This document shows positions 51,368 to 60,390 of a DNA stretch of 64,000 bases, in pieces. How positions within the stretch are numbered: position 1 is the first letter of the stretch; every line of letters begins with the position of its first letter. A model generated the notes under the pieces. The model was given only the letters and a program-made list of their open reading frames with translations. It did not search any database and was not told the origin of the DNA. Source of the stretch: Allomuricauda sp. (GTDB taxonomy: Bacteria > Bacteroidota > Bacteroidia > Flavobacteriales > Flavobacteriaceae); assembly GCA_017795045.1 (NCBI GenBank), contig CP051244.1, positions 3,296,306 to 3,360,305 of the forward strand. Reading direction: 5' to 3'. The translations under genes and the position numbers were made by a program.

Positions 51368-52945
51368 ATGATCTCCAGAATTTCAGCAATTGTTTTGGCA
51401 TTGGTCGTCATGGCCTCCTGCCAGCCGGCCAAGCCGGAAATCAATTTCCCAAAGACCGATTTGGGAGCGGCCCCATTGATTCCAAAACCTGTAAAGACCG
51501 TGGCCACGCACAGCGCGTTCGGATTGGACCAAAACACGGCCATTTACACTTCCACGACCGACGCGAAGCTTGAAAAAGTCGGGCAATTCCTTTCCGAAAA
51601 AATAAAATGGTCCACCGGATTGGATCTTGCCGTAAATGCCGCGGACGATTCAAAATCCGTGGAACGGTTCATCTACATCAATTTGGCCGATGATGCCAGC
51701 TTGGAGACAGAGGAATCCTATCAATTGGACATTAAAAAAGATTCCATCCTATTGAATGCCAAGACCGCTGCGGGAGCTTTTAGGGGAATACAGACCCTGA
51801 GACAGCTCATCCCTGAAAAAAGCAACGATACTTTGACCGACCATGCGCTTTGGCCCATCCCTTCGGGACAAATTGTGGACAGCCCAAAGTTTGAATATCG
51901 AGGTGCCATGTTGGATGTGGCCAGACACTTCTTCACTTTGGATGAAGTAAAGAAATACCTCGACATTTTAGCGTATTACAAGTACAACACCCTACACTTG
52001 CACCTAACCGATGACCAAGGATGGCGTTTGGAAATCAAATCCTGGCCCAAATTGACCGAAGTTGGTGGTGAATTTGAAGTGGGTGGCGGTAAAGGTGGCT
52101 TTTACACTCAAGAAGAGTACAAGGAGCTTGTGGCCTATGCTGCAGATAGACACATCACCATAGTTCCCGAAGTGGATATGCCTGGACACACCAATGCCGC
52201 TTCGGTTAGCTATCCGTTTTTGAACGGTAACGGGAAACCTGTGAAAACCTACACCGGGACCCAAGTGGGCTTCAGTACTTTTGATGCCCAAAAAGATACC
52301 GTGTATAGCTTTCTGGATGATGTAATCGGTGAGATTGTTGAATTGACCCCTGGCCCATACTTCCACATGGGAGGTGATGAAAGCCACGTTACCAAGAAAA
52401 GTGATTACATCCTCTTCGTGGAAAAGGTGGAGAAAATCATCCAAAAACACGGTAAAAAAATGGTAGGGTGGAACGAAGTGGCCCAAGCTGACATTAGCTC
52501 TTCCAGTGTGCTTCAACTTTGGAACGAAGCAAAATATGCCACCAAGGCCGCACAAGATGGTTCCAAAATTATTCTGTCCCCGGCCGAAAAAGCCTATCTG
52601 GATATGCAGTATGATTCGCTTTCAAAATTTGGATTGCACTGGGCCGCCTATATTCCTGTTGACGAAGCATACAAGTGGGACCCCGAAACCTATATAGAAG
52701 GCCTGCCCAAGGAAAGTATTTTGGGTATTGAAGCTCCTCTTTGGTCCGAGACCATAAGTAATAGTGCCGAAATGGAGTACTTGGCCTTTCCGCGCGCCAT
52801 AGGGTATGCCGAATTGGGCTGGTCCCCTGCAGAACACTGCAATTGGGAGGACTACAGACAACGCTTGGCACAGCAGGTAGCGTACCTCAATAAAAAACAA
52901 GTAGCCTATTACCCCACCAAATTGGTGGATTGGAAAGAGGAGTAA
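51368..52945 (+). CDS. Beta-N-acetylhexosaminidase (GH20), lipoprotein
   Basis: This 525-residue exo-enzyme removes terminal GlcNAc or GalNAc. A lipoprotein signal (VVMASCQPAK, lipid Cys 18) anchors it. It has a GH20b domain, then the catalytic TIM barrel with DQGWRLEIKSWP, EVDMPGHTNAA and the catalytic pair D337-E338 in HMGGDESHVT. It works with the SGNH esterase upstream, possibly on acetylated amino-sugar glycans such as chitin or glycosaminoglycans. Confidence 0.93.
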   Translation: MISRISAIVLALVVMASCQPAKPEINFPKTDLGAAPLIPKPVKTVATHSAFGLDQNTAIYTSTTDAKLEKVGQFLSEKIKWSTGLDLAVNAADDSKSVERFIYINLADDASLETEESYQLDIKKDSILLNAKTAAGAFRGIQTLRQLIPEKSNDTLTDHALWPIPSGQIVDSPKFEYRGAMLDVARHFFTLDEVKKYLDILAYYKYNTLHLHLTDDQGWRLEIKSWPKLTEVGGEFEVGGGKGGFYTQEEYKELVAYAADRHITIVPEVDMPGHTNAASVSYPFLNGNGKPVKTYTGTQVGFSTFDAQKDTVYSFLDDVIGEIVELTPGPYFHMGGDESHVTKKSDYILFVEKVEKIIQKHGKKMVGWNEVAQADISSSSVLQLWNEAKYATKAAQDGSKIILSPAEKAYLDMQYDSLSKFGLHWAAYIPVDEAYKWDPETYIEGLPKESILGIEAPLWSETISNSAEMEYLAFPRAIGYAELGWSPAEHCNWEDYRQRLAQQVAYLNKKQVAYYPTKLVDWKEE

Positions 52946-53392
52946 TTATTCTTCTTCACTGGAGGCGACGGCGGATTCTTCCCCTTCGCCTTCAGTTTTT
53001 TCTTCTACAAAATCCGTGATGTTGTTATCGGTAAGAAGATTGTACCACTGGATAATTTTCTTGATATCACTGGCATACACCCTATCCTCATCATAGTTGG
53101 GCAGTACACTGAAGAAATATTCCTCCAAATCTATTTTGTCCGCCTTATGGCTAACGGAGGTCTTTTCTCCTCCTTCTTTCTCCTTGATCTTTTGAAAGAC
53201 TTCCCGTAATGGCATTTCTTCCTCCAAGGTGTAGATGGCAATTTCAGACAAGACACTCACGTTGCTCCGCATTCCAACGGTAATTCGCTTTCCGTCCAAC
53301 AGGGATTCCCCCACAAAACCACTCCTGGTCTGGGTCAATAATTTGTAAAGTCCTGGTTTACCTCCTATCGATAAAATCTTGTCCAATGCCAT
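52946..53392 (-). CDS. DUF5606 domain-containing protein
   Basis: This 148-residue cytoplasmic protein has the DUF5606 N-terminus (MALDKILSIGGKPGLYKLLTQTRSGFVGESL), followed by an RITVGMRSNVSVLSEIAIYT domain and an acidic disordered tail. The family is found in Bacteroidota and its function is not known. It is convergent with the GH20 gene, stops touching, and lies 54 bp after def on the same strand. Confidence 0.85.
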   Translation of the reverse strand: MALDKILSIGGKPGLYKLLTQTRSGFVGESLLDGKRITVGMRSNVSVLSEIAIYTLEEEMPLREVFQKIKEKEGGEKTSVSHKADKIDLEEYFFSVLPNYDEDRVYASDIKKIIQWYNLLTDNNITDFVEEKTEGEGEESAVASSEEE

Positions 53393-53446
53393 TCAAAATA
53401 AATTTATGCGCGCAAAAATATGTTTTTATCGCGAACGCCGATTTTT

Positions 53447-54037
53447 TTAACGTGCTTTTTTGATATTGGGAAATCGCATCTTGTAGTCCACACTGATCTT
53501 TCCCTTGGAAATTTTTTCCAATCGGTTTTTTAGCAAACGCTTTTTAAGGGATGATAGCTTATCCGTGAACAAAACCCCCTCTATATGATCATATTCATGT
53601 TGGATTACCCGGGCCAACAGACCATTATAGGTCTCGGTATGGGGTTCAAAGTTCTCATCCAAATAGCTAATGGTCACCTCAGGTTTGCGCTTTACGTCTT
53701 CCCGAATATCGGGTATGCTCAAACAACCTTCATTAAAATCCCATTCGGCCCCAGTTTCTTCCTCGATTTTGGCATTGATGAACACTTTCTTGAAACCTTT
53801 CAACTGTTCTTGTTCTTCTTTGCTAAGATCTTCATCATCTGAAAAAGGTGAGGTGTCCACCATGAACAAGCGAATGGGCAATCCCACCTGTGGCGCGGCC
53901 AACCCAACGCCATGGGCATTGTACATGGTCTCCCACATATTGGGAATCAATGTGTCCAGTTTGGGATACTCTTTTGTAATATCGGTTGCGACCTTACGCA
54001 AAACGGGGTCCCCGTAAGCAACAATGGGTAAAATCAT
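53447..54037 (-). CDS. def: Peptide deformylase
   Basis: This 196-residue metalloenzyme removes the formyl group from new proteins. All three motifs are intact: GVGLAAPQVG, EGCLSIPD and QHEYDHIEG. A short insert (DEDLSKEEQEQ) lies between motifs 1 and 2, as in many Bacteroidota. It is downstream of ruvX in the same direction with a 3-bp gap. Confidence 0.96.
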   Translation of the reverse strand: MILPIVAYGDPVLRKVATDITKEYPKLDTLIPNMWETMYNAHGVGLAAPQVGLPIRLFMVDTSPFSDDEDLSKEEQEQLKGFKKVFINAKIEEETGAEWDFNEGCLSIPDIREDVKRKPEVTISYLDENFEPHTETYNGLLARVIQHEYDHIEGVLFTDKLSSLKKRLLKNRLEKISKGKISVDYKMRFPNIKKAR

Positions 54038-54040
54038 AAA

Positions 54041-54451
54041 TCAATTTCTGTTAAGGTATGCCTGCAATATCAGCGTGGCACTTATTTCATCGACCAGGCC
54101 CTTGTCCTGGCGCTTTTTCTTTTTCATTCCGCTGTCCAGCATGGACTGAAATGCCATTTTGGAAGTGAAACGTTCGTCTTGTCGTTCCACAGGGATATCC
54201 GGAAACTGGGTCGTGAGTTTTTGCAAAAAGGTTTGAATCAACGCCTCCGATTCCGAAGGGGTATTGTCCATTTGCTTGGGCAATCCCACCACAAACCGCT
54301 CCACCGACTCGGTTCCCACGTAATCGGCAAGGAACGAAATCAAGTCCTTGGTCTGGACCGTGGTAAGACCAGAGGCTATCAATTGCAGCTCATCGGTAAC
54401 CGCAACCCCCGTTCTCACTTTTCCATAATCCAAAGCCACAATTCTAGCCAA
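54041..54451 (-). CDS. ruvX: Putative Holliday junction resolvase / pre-16S rRNA nuclease YqgF
   Basis: This 136-residue RNase H-fold nuclease starts with RIVALDYGKVRTGVAVTD, which carries the first catalytic Asp. It also has VERFVVGLPKQMD (Glu/Asp region) and DERFTSKMAFQSML. Its established role is in 16S rRNA 5'-end maturation. The pair ruvX-def is a common gene order in Flavobacteriia. Confidence 0.93.
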   Translation of the reverse strand: MARIVALDYGKVRTGVAVTDELQLIASGLTTVQTKDLISFLADYVGTESVERFVVGLPKQMDNTPSESEALIQTFLQKLTTQFPDIPVERQDERFTSKMAFQSMLDSGMKKKKRQDKGLVDEISATLILQAYLNRN

Positions 54452-54525
54452 ATCAATTTTTTGGCAAAAATAACCCTAAAAATGTTATGCCCTTAAAATA
54501 GGCCGTAATATTCTCAGGAGGGGGT

Positions 54526-54533
54526 TATCTTTG
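54526..54533 (+). promoter_or_regulatory. -7 element of the dapD promoter
   Basis: A perfect TAnnTTTG (TATCTTTG) lies 18 bp before the dapD ATG. No TTG is seen at the proper distance upstream, so only the -7 part is supported. Confidence 0.4.
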
Positions 54534-54551
54534 TCAAAATTTTAAGAAAAA

Positions 54552-55367
54552 ATGACAGATTTAAGGGCACTTATTGAAAAAGCATGGGACAATAGGGAAT
54601 TGTTGTCTGAGGAAAAAACCCAGAATGCCATCCGTGAAGTAATCAACCTGATTGATTTGGGAGAACTGCGATGCGCTGAACCCACAGAAGATGGTTGGCG
54701 AATCAATGAATGGGTAAAAAAGGCGGTGGTCCTATATTTCCCTATCCAGAAAATGGAAGTGCTCGAAGCTGGCATTTTTGAATACCATGACAAAATCCCA
54801 TTGAAGAGAGGATATCAGGAGAAAGGGGTCCGTGTGGTGCCACACGCCGTGGCCAGACATGGCGCCTACATATCCAAAGGGACCATTCTTATGCCCAGCT
54901 ACGTTAACATTGGTGCTTATGTGGATGAAGGCACCATGGTGGACACATGGGCCACAGTAGGTAGTTGTGCCCAAATTGGGAAGAATGTCCACTTAAGTGG
55001 CGGTGTAGGAATTGGTGGGGTATTGGAACCCTTACAAGCTGCTCCGGTAATTATTGAGGACAATGCCTTCATAGGCTCTCGATGCATTGTTGTGGAAGGG
55101 GTCCGTGTTGAAAAAGAAGCCGTTCTAGGGGCTAATGTGGTCTTGACCGCCTCCACCAAGATCATTGATGTTACAGGAAACGAACCCGTAGAACTTAAAG
55201 GAAGGGTTCCAGCGAGATCCGTGGTCATTCCGGGAAGTTATACCAAGCAATTCCCTGCAGGTGAATACCAAGTACCTTGCGCCTTGATCATTGGAAAACG
55301 AAAGGAAAGTACAGACAAAAAAACGTCATTGAACAACGCTCTTCGCGAGCATGATGTCGCTGTTTAA
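54552..55367 (+). CDS. dapD: Tetrahydrodipicolinate N-succinyltransferase
   Basis: This 271-residue trimeric enzyme of lysine/diaminopimelate synthesis transfers succinyl from CoA to tetrahydrodipicolinate. It has the N-terminal helical domain (IEKAWDNRELLSEEKTQNAI), then left-handed beta-helix hexapeptide repeats (GAYISKGTILMPSYVNIGAYVD region, then GGVGIGGVLEP and IGSRCIVVEG). The full-length family form is present. It lies divergent from the ruvX-def unit. Confidence 0.95.
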   Translation: MTDLRALIEKAWDNRELLSEEKTQNAIREVINLIDLGELRCAEPTEDGWRINEWVKKAVVLYFPIQKMEVLEAGIFEYHDKIPLKRGYQEKGVRVVPHAVARHGAYISKGTILMPSYVNIGAYVDEGTMVDTWATVGSCAQIGKNVHLSGGVGIGGVLEPLQAAPVIIEDNAFIGSRCIVVEGVRVEKEAVLGANVVLTASTKIIDVTGNEPVELKGRVPARSVVIPGSYTKQFPAGEYQVPCALIIGKRKESTDKKTSLNNALREHDVAV

Positions 55368-55412
55368 TGCACTTAAGGGAAGGCAAACACAATAACTATT
55401 GCCAGTATATCC

Positions 55413-55462
55413 ATTGGGTTGTTTCTTTTTTGAAAAAAAGCCGAAAAGAGAAGCAACCCAAT
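55413..55462. terminator. Long imperfect hairpin after dapD
   Basis: A 19-bp stem (55413-55431 with 55444-55462, two G-T pairs) with a 12-nt loop lies 45 bp after the dapD stop. The sequence after it is TGTGTTTT. It is probably the dapD terminator, although the stem is A/T-rich and no clean T-run follows. Confidence 0.55.
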
Positions 55463-55621
55463 TGTGTTTTCATACTCTATCATGTACAAAACAACCATAA
55501 AATCATTCAAAAAGTAGGGGATTTTGATGTTTAATTGTTGTAAGAAAAATAAACGGATAAACAATTTTATCCCTGTTTTTTTGTTATAGTTTTGTACATA
55601 CCAAACCCTATACCATTGAAA

Positions 55622-56425
55622 ATGCCCAAAGTGAGCACCCCAAAGCAAAAAATATCAGCATTGATCATTACCTACAATGAAATGGGTTACATTGAAAAAT
55701 GTATCGATTCCGTTTCATTTGCTGATGAAATCATCGTTGTTGACTCTTACAGCACTGATGGTACCTACGAGTATTTATTGGCACATCCCAAAGTAAGGGT
55801 CATCCAAAACCCTTTTGAGAATTTTACTGCACAAAAGTCATTCACCCTAAAACAGGCCAAAAATGATTGGGTCCTTTTTTTGGATGCTGATGAGGTAGTG
55901 ACCCAAAAATTACAAAAGGAAATTACGGCCACCATTAATGACCCGGAAGCCTGCGAAGCCTATTGGTTTTATCGCAAGTTCATGTTCCAAAACACACCAC
56001 TTAATTTCAGTGGGTGGCAAACAGACAAAAACCATAGACTCTTCAGGAAAAGTAAAGTGCGTTTCACAGACAAAAAATTGGTGCATGAAACGTTGGAAGT
56101 GGATGGTTGTTCCGGTATCTTAAAAGAGAGGCTTACCCATTATTGCTATAAAAATTACGAAGATTATAAAGGTAAAATGCTAAAGTACGGACAGTTAAAG
56201 GCCAAAGAGGACTTTTACAAGGAAAAGCATTTTAACTATGTGCTCATGATCGTAAAACCTTTTTGGAAATTCTTCAACCACTACATTATAAGACTTGGTT
56301 TCTTGGATGGCAAAAAAGGCATCAAAATCTGTTACCTTAACGCCCTTGGTGTACTGGAAAGGTTCCGTGAGCTTAAACGATTGGAAAAGAAAAACGAATT
56401 GGCCTACTATTTGGTGATGCCATAG
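55622..56425 (+). CDS. Glycosyltransferase family 2 (WaaE/KdtX type)
   Basis: This 267-residue cytoplasmic transferase has the GT2 start SALIITYNEMGYIEKCIDSV, the DSYSTDGTYEYL region, and the DXD-type motif VLFLDADE. It is similar to LPS inner-core glucosyl/heptosyl transferases of the WaaE group. The start at 55622 is preferred; the frame is open to 55592. A perfect TAnnTTTG (TAGTTTTG, 55587-55594) is 27 bp upstream. It begins the glycan region and overlaps the next convergent gene by 19 bp. Confidence 0.85.
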   Translation: MPKVSTPKQKISALIITYNEMGYIEKCIDSVSFADEIIVVDSYSTDGTYEYLLAHPKVRVIQNPFENFTAQKSFTLKQAKNDWVLFLDADEVVTQKLQKEITATINDPEACEAYWFYRKFMFQNTPLNFSGWQTDKNHRLFRKSKVRFTDKKLVHETLEVDGCSGILKERLTHYCYKNYEDYKGKMLKYGQLKAKEDFYKEKHFNYVLMIVKPFWKFFNHYIIRLGFLDGKKGIKICYLNALGVLERFRELKRLEKKNELAYYLVMP

Positions 56426-57219
56426 TGCGTCCAAACTGCCTTTTTGGACTTTGTCTCTTTTCGTATCAGTTGATTTTTAGCAATCGCCTCTGGTGTTTTA
56501 TACCCTCTCTTATGGTCTAAATGCACACATACAGCACTATATCTTAGCTGTTTTGACTTTATTCCAAAATTGAAAAGACGCTCTCCCAATTCCCTGTCCT
56601 CACCGCCATATTGCATCCGCTCATCAAAACCATTGATGTTCAGTATATCTTTTTTCCATGCCGAGGAATTGTGACCATTCCAACTGGCATTGGTTGGTGT
56701 AATCGTATTCAAAAGCTTTGAGATAAACCCACTTGCTGTTAGTTTATTATTCTTAAAAGTCTTGGGAATACCCATCTCCTTCAACCATTGGATATTAAAA
56801 CAGTTCTGTTTTTCAATATCCTCCAAAGTAATGGCCTTTGAAATGTTCATGGGCAGCATATAATACCCCCCAGAAATAAAATAACCTTGCTCTTTGTTGA
56901 TGTAATGCACCTGCACAAAATCTTCCCTGGGAATACAATCCCCATCTGTCATGATGATGTATTCCGCATCGCAAACATCAATGGCCTTGTTCAGGATTCT
57001 GCATTTCTGAAACCCTTCATCTTCTTGCCAAACATGCTTGATGTCATAAAAGACCTGCTCCCGCATTTCTTCTACCATCTGTTTCGTCTCGGGCCCCGAA
57101 CCATCATCGGCCACTATAAGCTCAAAACCCCTGTATGTTTGGCAATTGAAACCCCATAGGACTTTTTTCAACCATTCCGGGTTATTGTAGGTACTTACTA
57201 TGACGCTTACCTGAATCAC
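56407..57219 (-). CDS. Glycosyltransferase family 2 with galactosyltransferase-type C-terminal domain
   Basis: This 270-residue protein has VSVIVSTYNNPEWLKKVLWG at the start, IVADDGSGPETKQ, MTDGDCIPRED as the DXD site, and the GGEDRELGERLFNFG motif of the Glyco_transf_7C domain. It is probably an LPS or capsule transferase. It is the only minus-strand gene in this part of the cluster and looks somewhat richer in A/T than its neighbours. Confidence 0.85.
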   Translation of the reverse strand: MIQVSVIVSTYNNPEWLKKVLWGFNCQTYRGFELIVADDGSGPETKQMVEEMREQVFYDIKHVWQEDEGFQKCRILNKAIDVCDAEYIIMTDGDCIPREDFVQVHYINKEQGYFISGGYYMLPMNISKAITLEDIEKQNCFNIQWLKEMGIPKTFKNNKLTASGFISKLLNTITPTNASWNGHNSSAWKKDILNINGFDERMQYGGEDRELGERLFNFGIKSKQLRYSAVCVHLDHKRGYKTPEAIAKNQLIRKETKSKKAVWTHYGITK

Positions 57220-57305
57220 TGAATATTGTTTACTTTTGAGTAATTTTACAAAAGTAGTTTTTTGCCATTCATCTCCAATAAATTCCTCCTATTAATCTGA
57301 CCCGT

Positions 57306-58349
57306 ATGTCCAGAACCTATGTGGGATCTACCATATATCATATTTATCTTGCACTCCTGCATATCCTGAAAGATTCGAGATACGAAACGCATAATCTAGG
57401 GGAAAATCTTCTTTTTTTGGTGGAAAGCACACCCATGATCGAAACCCTTATCCCCAACCTAAAAAAGCACTTTTTCCGGGACGTCCATATCATATCGGAA
57501 CGAAAAGACCATGTGTCCGACCTCGGAAAATTCAATTATTCATTCCGAAGGAAACAAAAACTCATTCCCTACTTGGAATCCAAACACCCTGTTCTCGCCA
57601 AGGAAAAGCCCTTTATCCAAAATTCGGACATCTATCTGTGCGATACCGATTCGTCCAAAAGTTATTTTCTCTACGAGTTTGGCAAAAAAGACCTCAACAT
57701 GATAGAGGATGGGGCACGCACCTATAGCCAGCGGCACAGTGGTTTTGAACAATTCATAAAGACCTATCTTACCAAGACGCCCATTGGTGGTGGTTTTGAT
57801 AAAGAGATAAAGACCATTTTTGCCCAATTCCCTGAAAAGTTACCTGCCCCACTCCCCAAAAAAGCTGTGGAGTTGAACATCAAAAAAGAGGTGGCTAAGC
57901 TGGATGAAAAAACCAAACAGGAAATTTTCTCCATTTTTCTACCGGAAAATGCCTTTGCCATCAAAGGGGACAACAATGCACTGATTCTAACCCAACCTAT
58001 ATCCGAAGACAGGGTCATAAAGAACGAGGCAGAGAAAATAGCCATCTACAGGGATGTGATATCAAAGGTGCCTTCGGGCATGAACATCATTTTGAAAACC
58101 CATCCAAGAGAGACCACCCAATACAAAGAACATTTTAAGGACATTACCGTGTTACCCGCCCTTTTCCCTATAGAAATATTGGGCCTGCGGGAAGGTTTTT
58201 TCTTTGAACAGGGCTATACCCTATTTTCCACTGCACTCTCCAATTTGGAAATTGTTAAGCACAGATTTTTTCTGGGCAAGGATTATTTGGATAAATTTAC
58301 CGTTAAAGCAACCAAGAACCTGATAAAGAACATGAACGTTCATCCATAG
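57306..58349 (+). CDS. Sialyltransferase-like protein (GT52/GT38-like)
   Basis: This 347-residue protein shows the two hallmark motifs of bacterial sialyltransferases. These are the D/E-D/E-G motif in NMIEDGARTY (residues 134-136) and the HP motif in ILKTHPRET (266-267), with a Ser/Thr motif near 308 (FSTALS). It has no signal peptide or membrane segment. It would transfer a nonulosonic acid from its CMP form to a surface glycan acceptor. The next two genes make the CMP-sugar, which supports the call. Overall identity to known families cannot be measured here. Confidence 0.72.
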   Translation: MSRTYVGSTIYHIYLALLHILKDSRYETHNLGENLLFLVESTPMIETLIPNLKKHFFRDVHIISERKDHVSDLGKFNYSFRRKQKLIPYLESKHPVLAKEKPFIQNSDIYLCDTDSSKSYFLYEFGKKDLNMIEDGARTYSQRHSGFEQFIKTYLTKTPIGGGFDKEIKTIFAQFPEKLPAPLPKKAVELNIKKEVAKLDEKTKQEIFSIFLPENAFAIKGDNNALILTQPISEDRVIKNEAEKIAIYRDVISKVPSGMNIILKTHPRETTQYKEHFKDITVLPALFPIEILGLREGFFFEQGYTLFSTALSNLEIVKHRFFLGKDYLDKFTVKATKNLIKNMNVHP

Positions 58350-58358
58350 CATTCAGTT

Positions 58359-59531
58359 ATGTCACAAAAAAGCATCGGATTCATACCACTACGAAAAAAC
58401 TCAAAGGGCATCCCCGGCAAGAACAAAAAGAAATTGTTGGGCAGACCCTTGTTCACTTGGGTATTGACAGAAGCCATCTTCTCAAACCTTGACGAGGTCT
58501 ATGTCTTTACCGATGACGATGACATCATCGATTACATTTCCCAGCATTTTAAATGGGCCCCAAAGGTAAAACCCCTGAAACGCTCCGATGAAAATGCCTC
58601 GGATACTGCTTCCACCGAAGCAGCCATGTTGGAATTTTGTGAGTCCGAACAGATTGATTTTGATGTTTTCTGCCTATTGCAGGCCACATCGCCCCTTACC
58701 AAAAGGAGCGACATCAACGCGGCCTTGGCCCAATTGGACAATGGAGGTTTTGATGCTGTCCTCAGTGTAGTGAATACACACCGTTTCACTTGGTCCAAAG
58801 ATGGAAAACCGTTGAACTACGACTTCAAAGCAAGACCAAGACGACAGGATTTTGATGGATTTCTTATTGAAAATGGCGCGGTCTACTGTACCCACAAAGC
58901 AGCCCTTCTGGAGTCCAAAAACAGGTTGAGCGGCTCCATTGGCCTTATTGAAATGCATGAAGAAACTTTGGTGGAGATTGATTCCGAAACCGACTTTCAG
59001 ATTATTGAGCAATTACTGATTTCCCATTTCAAATCCAACAAATCCGCCCAACGCATCAACCACTTTATTTTAGATGTGGATGGTGTTTTCACGGACGGCA
59101 GTGTCACCTTCAACAAAGAAGGGGAATTTTCCAAACGCTTTGACATGCGCGATGGCATGGGATTGGAAGTATTGCGCGAGCATGGGGTCAATGTCATGGT
59201 CATGACCTCAGAAAATTCACAAGTAGTGGGTCAGCGCATGAAAAAATTGAAGATAGCGGATACCTTTTTGGGTATAAAGGACAAATATTCGTTTCTGGAA
59301 CACCTCTTTTCGGAAAGAAATATCTCCCCAAAGGAGATTGCCTATATTGGGGACGACGTAAACGATTGGAGCAACATTCTAAGGGCCGGCTGGTCCTTTT
59401 GCCCCTCAAACGCAACCAAACATATCAAACACCATGCAGATATGGTCTTAAAGAACAAATCTGCGCAAGGTGCCATTCGCGAGGCTTGCGAATTTATCAT
59501 CAACTATAATCTAAGATTCAATGACCTATAA
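58359..59531 (+). CDS. neuA: CMP-nonulosonate synthetase fused to KdsC-type HAD phosphatase
   Basis: This 390-residue two-domain enzyme begins with a cytidylyltransferase domain (residues 1-225): the CTP-binding FIPLRKNSKGIPGKN, the LLQATSPL strand and the ARPRRQD region. A full KdsC-like HAD domain follows (residues 233-385) with motif I DVDGVFTDG (239-247), the MTSENS motif II, a GIKDK Lys, and motif IV GDDVND (331-336). All the catalytic residues of the HAD domain are kept. The layout is that of animal CMAS. The phosphatase would remove the 9-phosphate before CMP activation. It overlaps neuB by 11 bp. Confidence 0.85.
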   Translation: MSQKSIGFIPLRKNSKGIPGKNKKKLLGRPLFTWVLTEAIFSNLDEVYVFTDDDDIIDYISQHFKWAPKVKPLKRSDENASDTASTEAAMLEFCESEQIDFDVFCLLQATSPLTKRSDINAALAQLDNGGFDAVLSVVNTHRFTWSKDGKPLNYDFKARPRRQDFDGFLIENGAVYCTHKAALLESKNRLSGSIGLIEMHEETLVEIDSETDFQIIEQLLISHFKSNKSAQRINHFILDVDGVFTDGSVTFNKEGEFSKRFDMRDGMGLEVLREHGVNVMVMTSENSQVVGQRMKKLKIADTFLGIKDKYSFLEHLFSERNISPKEIAYIGDDVNDWSNILRAGWSFCPSNATKHIKHHADMVLKNKSAQGAIREACEFIINYNLRFNDL

Positions 59532-60390
59532 AGAACCCTATATCATTGCCGAAATCGGATGCAATCACAAAGGCGACATGAAAATCGCCAAGGAGTTGAT
59601 CAACATGGCCAAAATTTTTGGCAATGCCAATGCGGTAAAATTCCAAAAGCGGAACAATAAAGAATTACTGACCGAGGCGCAGTACAATGCCCCCCACCCC
59701 AATCCCATCAATTCTTATGGGGATACTTATGGGGCACACCGAGAATTTTTGGAGTTCGATGTGGACCAACACCAAGAATTGAAAGACTATTGCGAAGAAG
59801 TAGGTATTACCTACTCCACTTCCGTTTGGGAAACCACCTCCGCCAAGGAGATTGCCGGATTGAACCCGGATTTTATAAAAATCCCATCCGCCTGCAACAA
59901 CAATTTTGAGATGTTGGGATGGTTGTGCGATAATTACCATGGGGAAATCCATATCTCAACGGGAATGACTACCAAGGACGAAATCAAAATACTTGTGGAC
60001 TTTTTTGATGAGCGAGGTAGAGGCAAAGACTTGGTCGTCTACAATTGTACCTCGGGCTATCCCGTCCCTTTTGAGGATGTCTGCCTCTTGGATATTTTAA
60101 CCCTTCAGGAAAAATATGGCGACAAGGTAAAAAGCATCGGGTTTTCTGGGCACCACTTGGGAATTGCCATAGATGTTTCCGCCTATACTCTGGGCGCCCA
60201 TGTCATTGAACGGCATTTTACCCTTGACCGGACCTGGAAAGGTACCGACCATGCCGCCTCCTTGGAGCCTATGGGACTTCGCAAACTGTGTAGGGACCTC
60301 AGGGCCACCCACAAAGCATTGACCTACAAACAAAAAGACATTCTGGATATTGAAAGCGTTCAGCGCGAAAAGTTGAAATACAAAAAATAA
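59521..60390 (+). CDS. neuB: N-acetylneuraminate/nonulosonate synthase, short form without SAF domain
   Basis: This 289-residue TIM-barrel enzyme condenses phosphoenolpyruvate with a hexosamine to a nine-carbon acid. The motifs YIIAEIGCNHKGDM, AVKFQKR, YSTSVWETTSAKEI, IKIPSACNNNFEML, STGMTT and IGFSGHHLGI are present, with ERHFTLDRTWKGTDHAASLEP near the end. Typical NeuB has 340-350 residues with a C-terminal SAF (antifreeze-like) domain; here the chain ends after the barrel. The SAF part is missing, and no downstream frame continues it. Pairing with a phosphatase suggests a 9-phosphate product (KDN or Neu5Ac type). The next gene begins directly after the stop. Confidence 0.85.
   Translation: MTYKEPYIIAEIGCNHKGDMKIAKELINMAKIFGNANAVKFQKRNNKELLTEAQYNAPHPNPINSYGDTYGAHREFLEFDVDQHQELKDYCEEVGITYSTSVWETTSAKEIAGLNPDFIKIPSACNNNFEMLGWLCDNYHGEIHISTGMTTKDEIKILVDFFDERGRGKDLVVYNCTSGYPVPFEDVCLLDILTLQEKYGDKVKSIGFSGHHLGIAIDVSAYTLGAHVIERHFTLDRTWKGTDHAASLEPMGLRKLCRDLRATHKALTYKQKDILDIESVQREKLKYKK

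Noticed and set aside
55373-55648. 91-codon minus-strand frame in the dapD-GT2 gap
   Set aside because: It spans the long hairpin and the GT2 promoter, and is low-complexity Phe/Ile/Tyr with no recognisable family.
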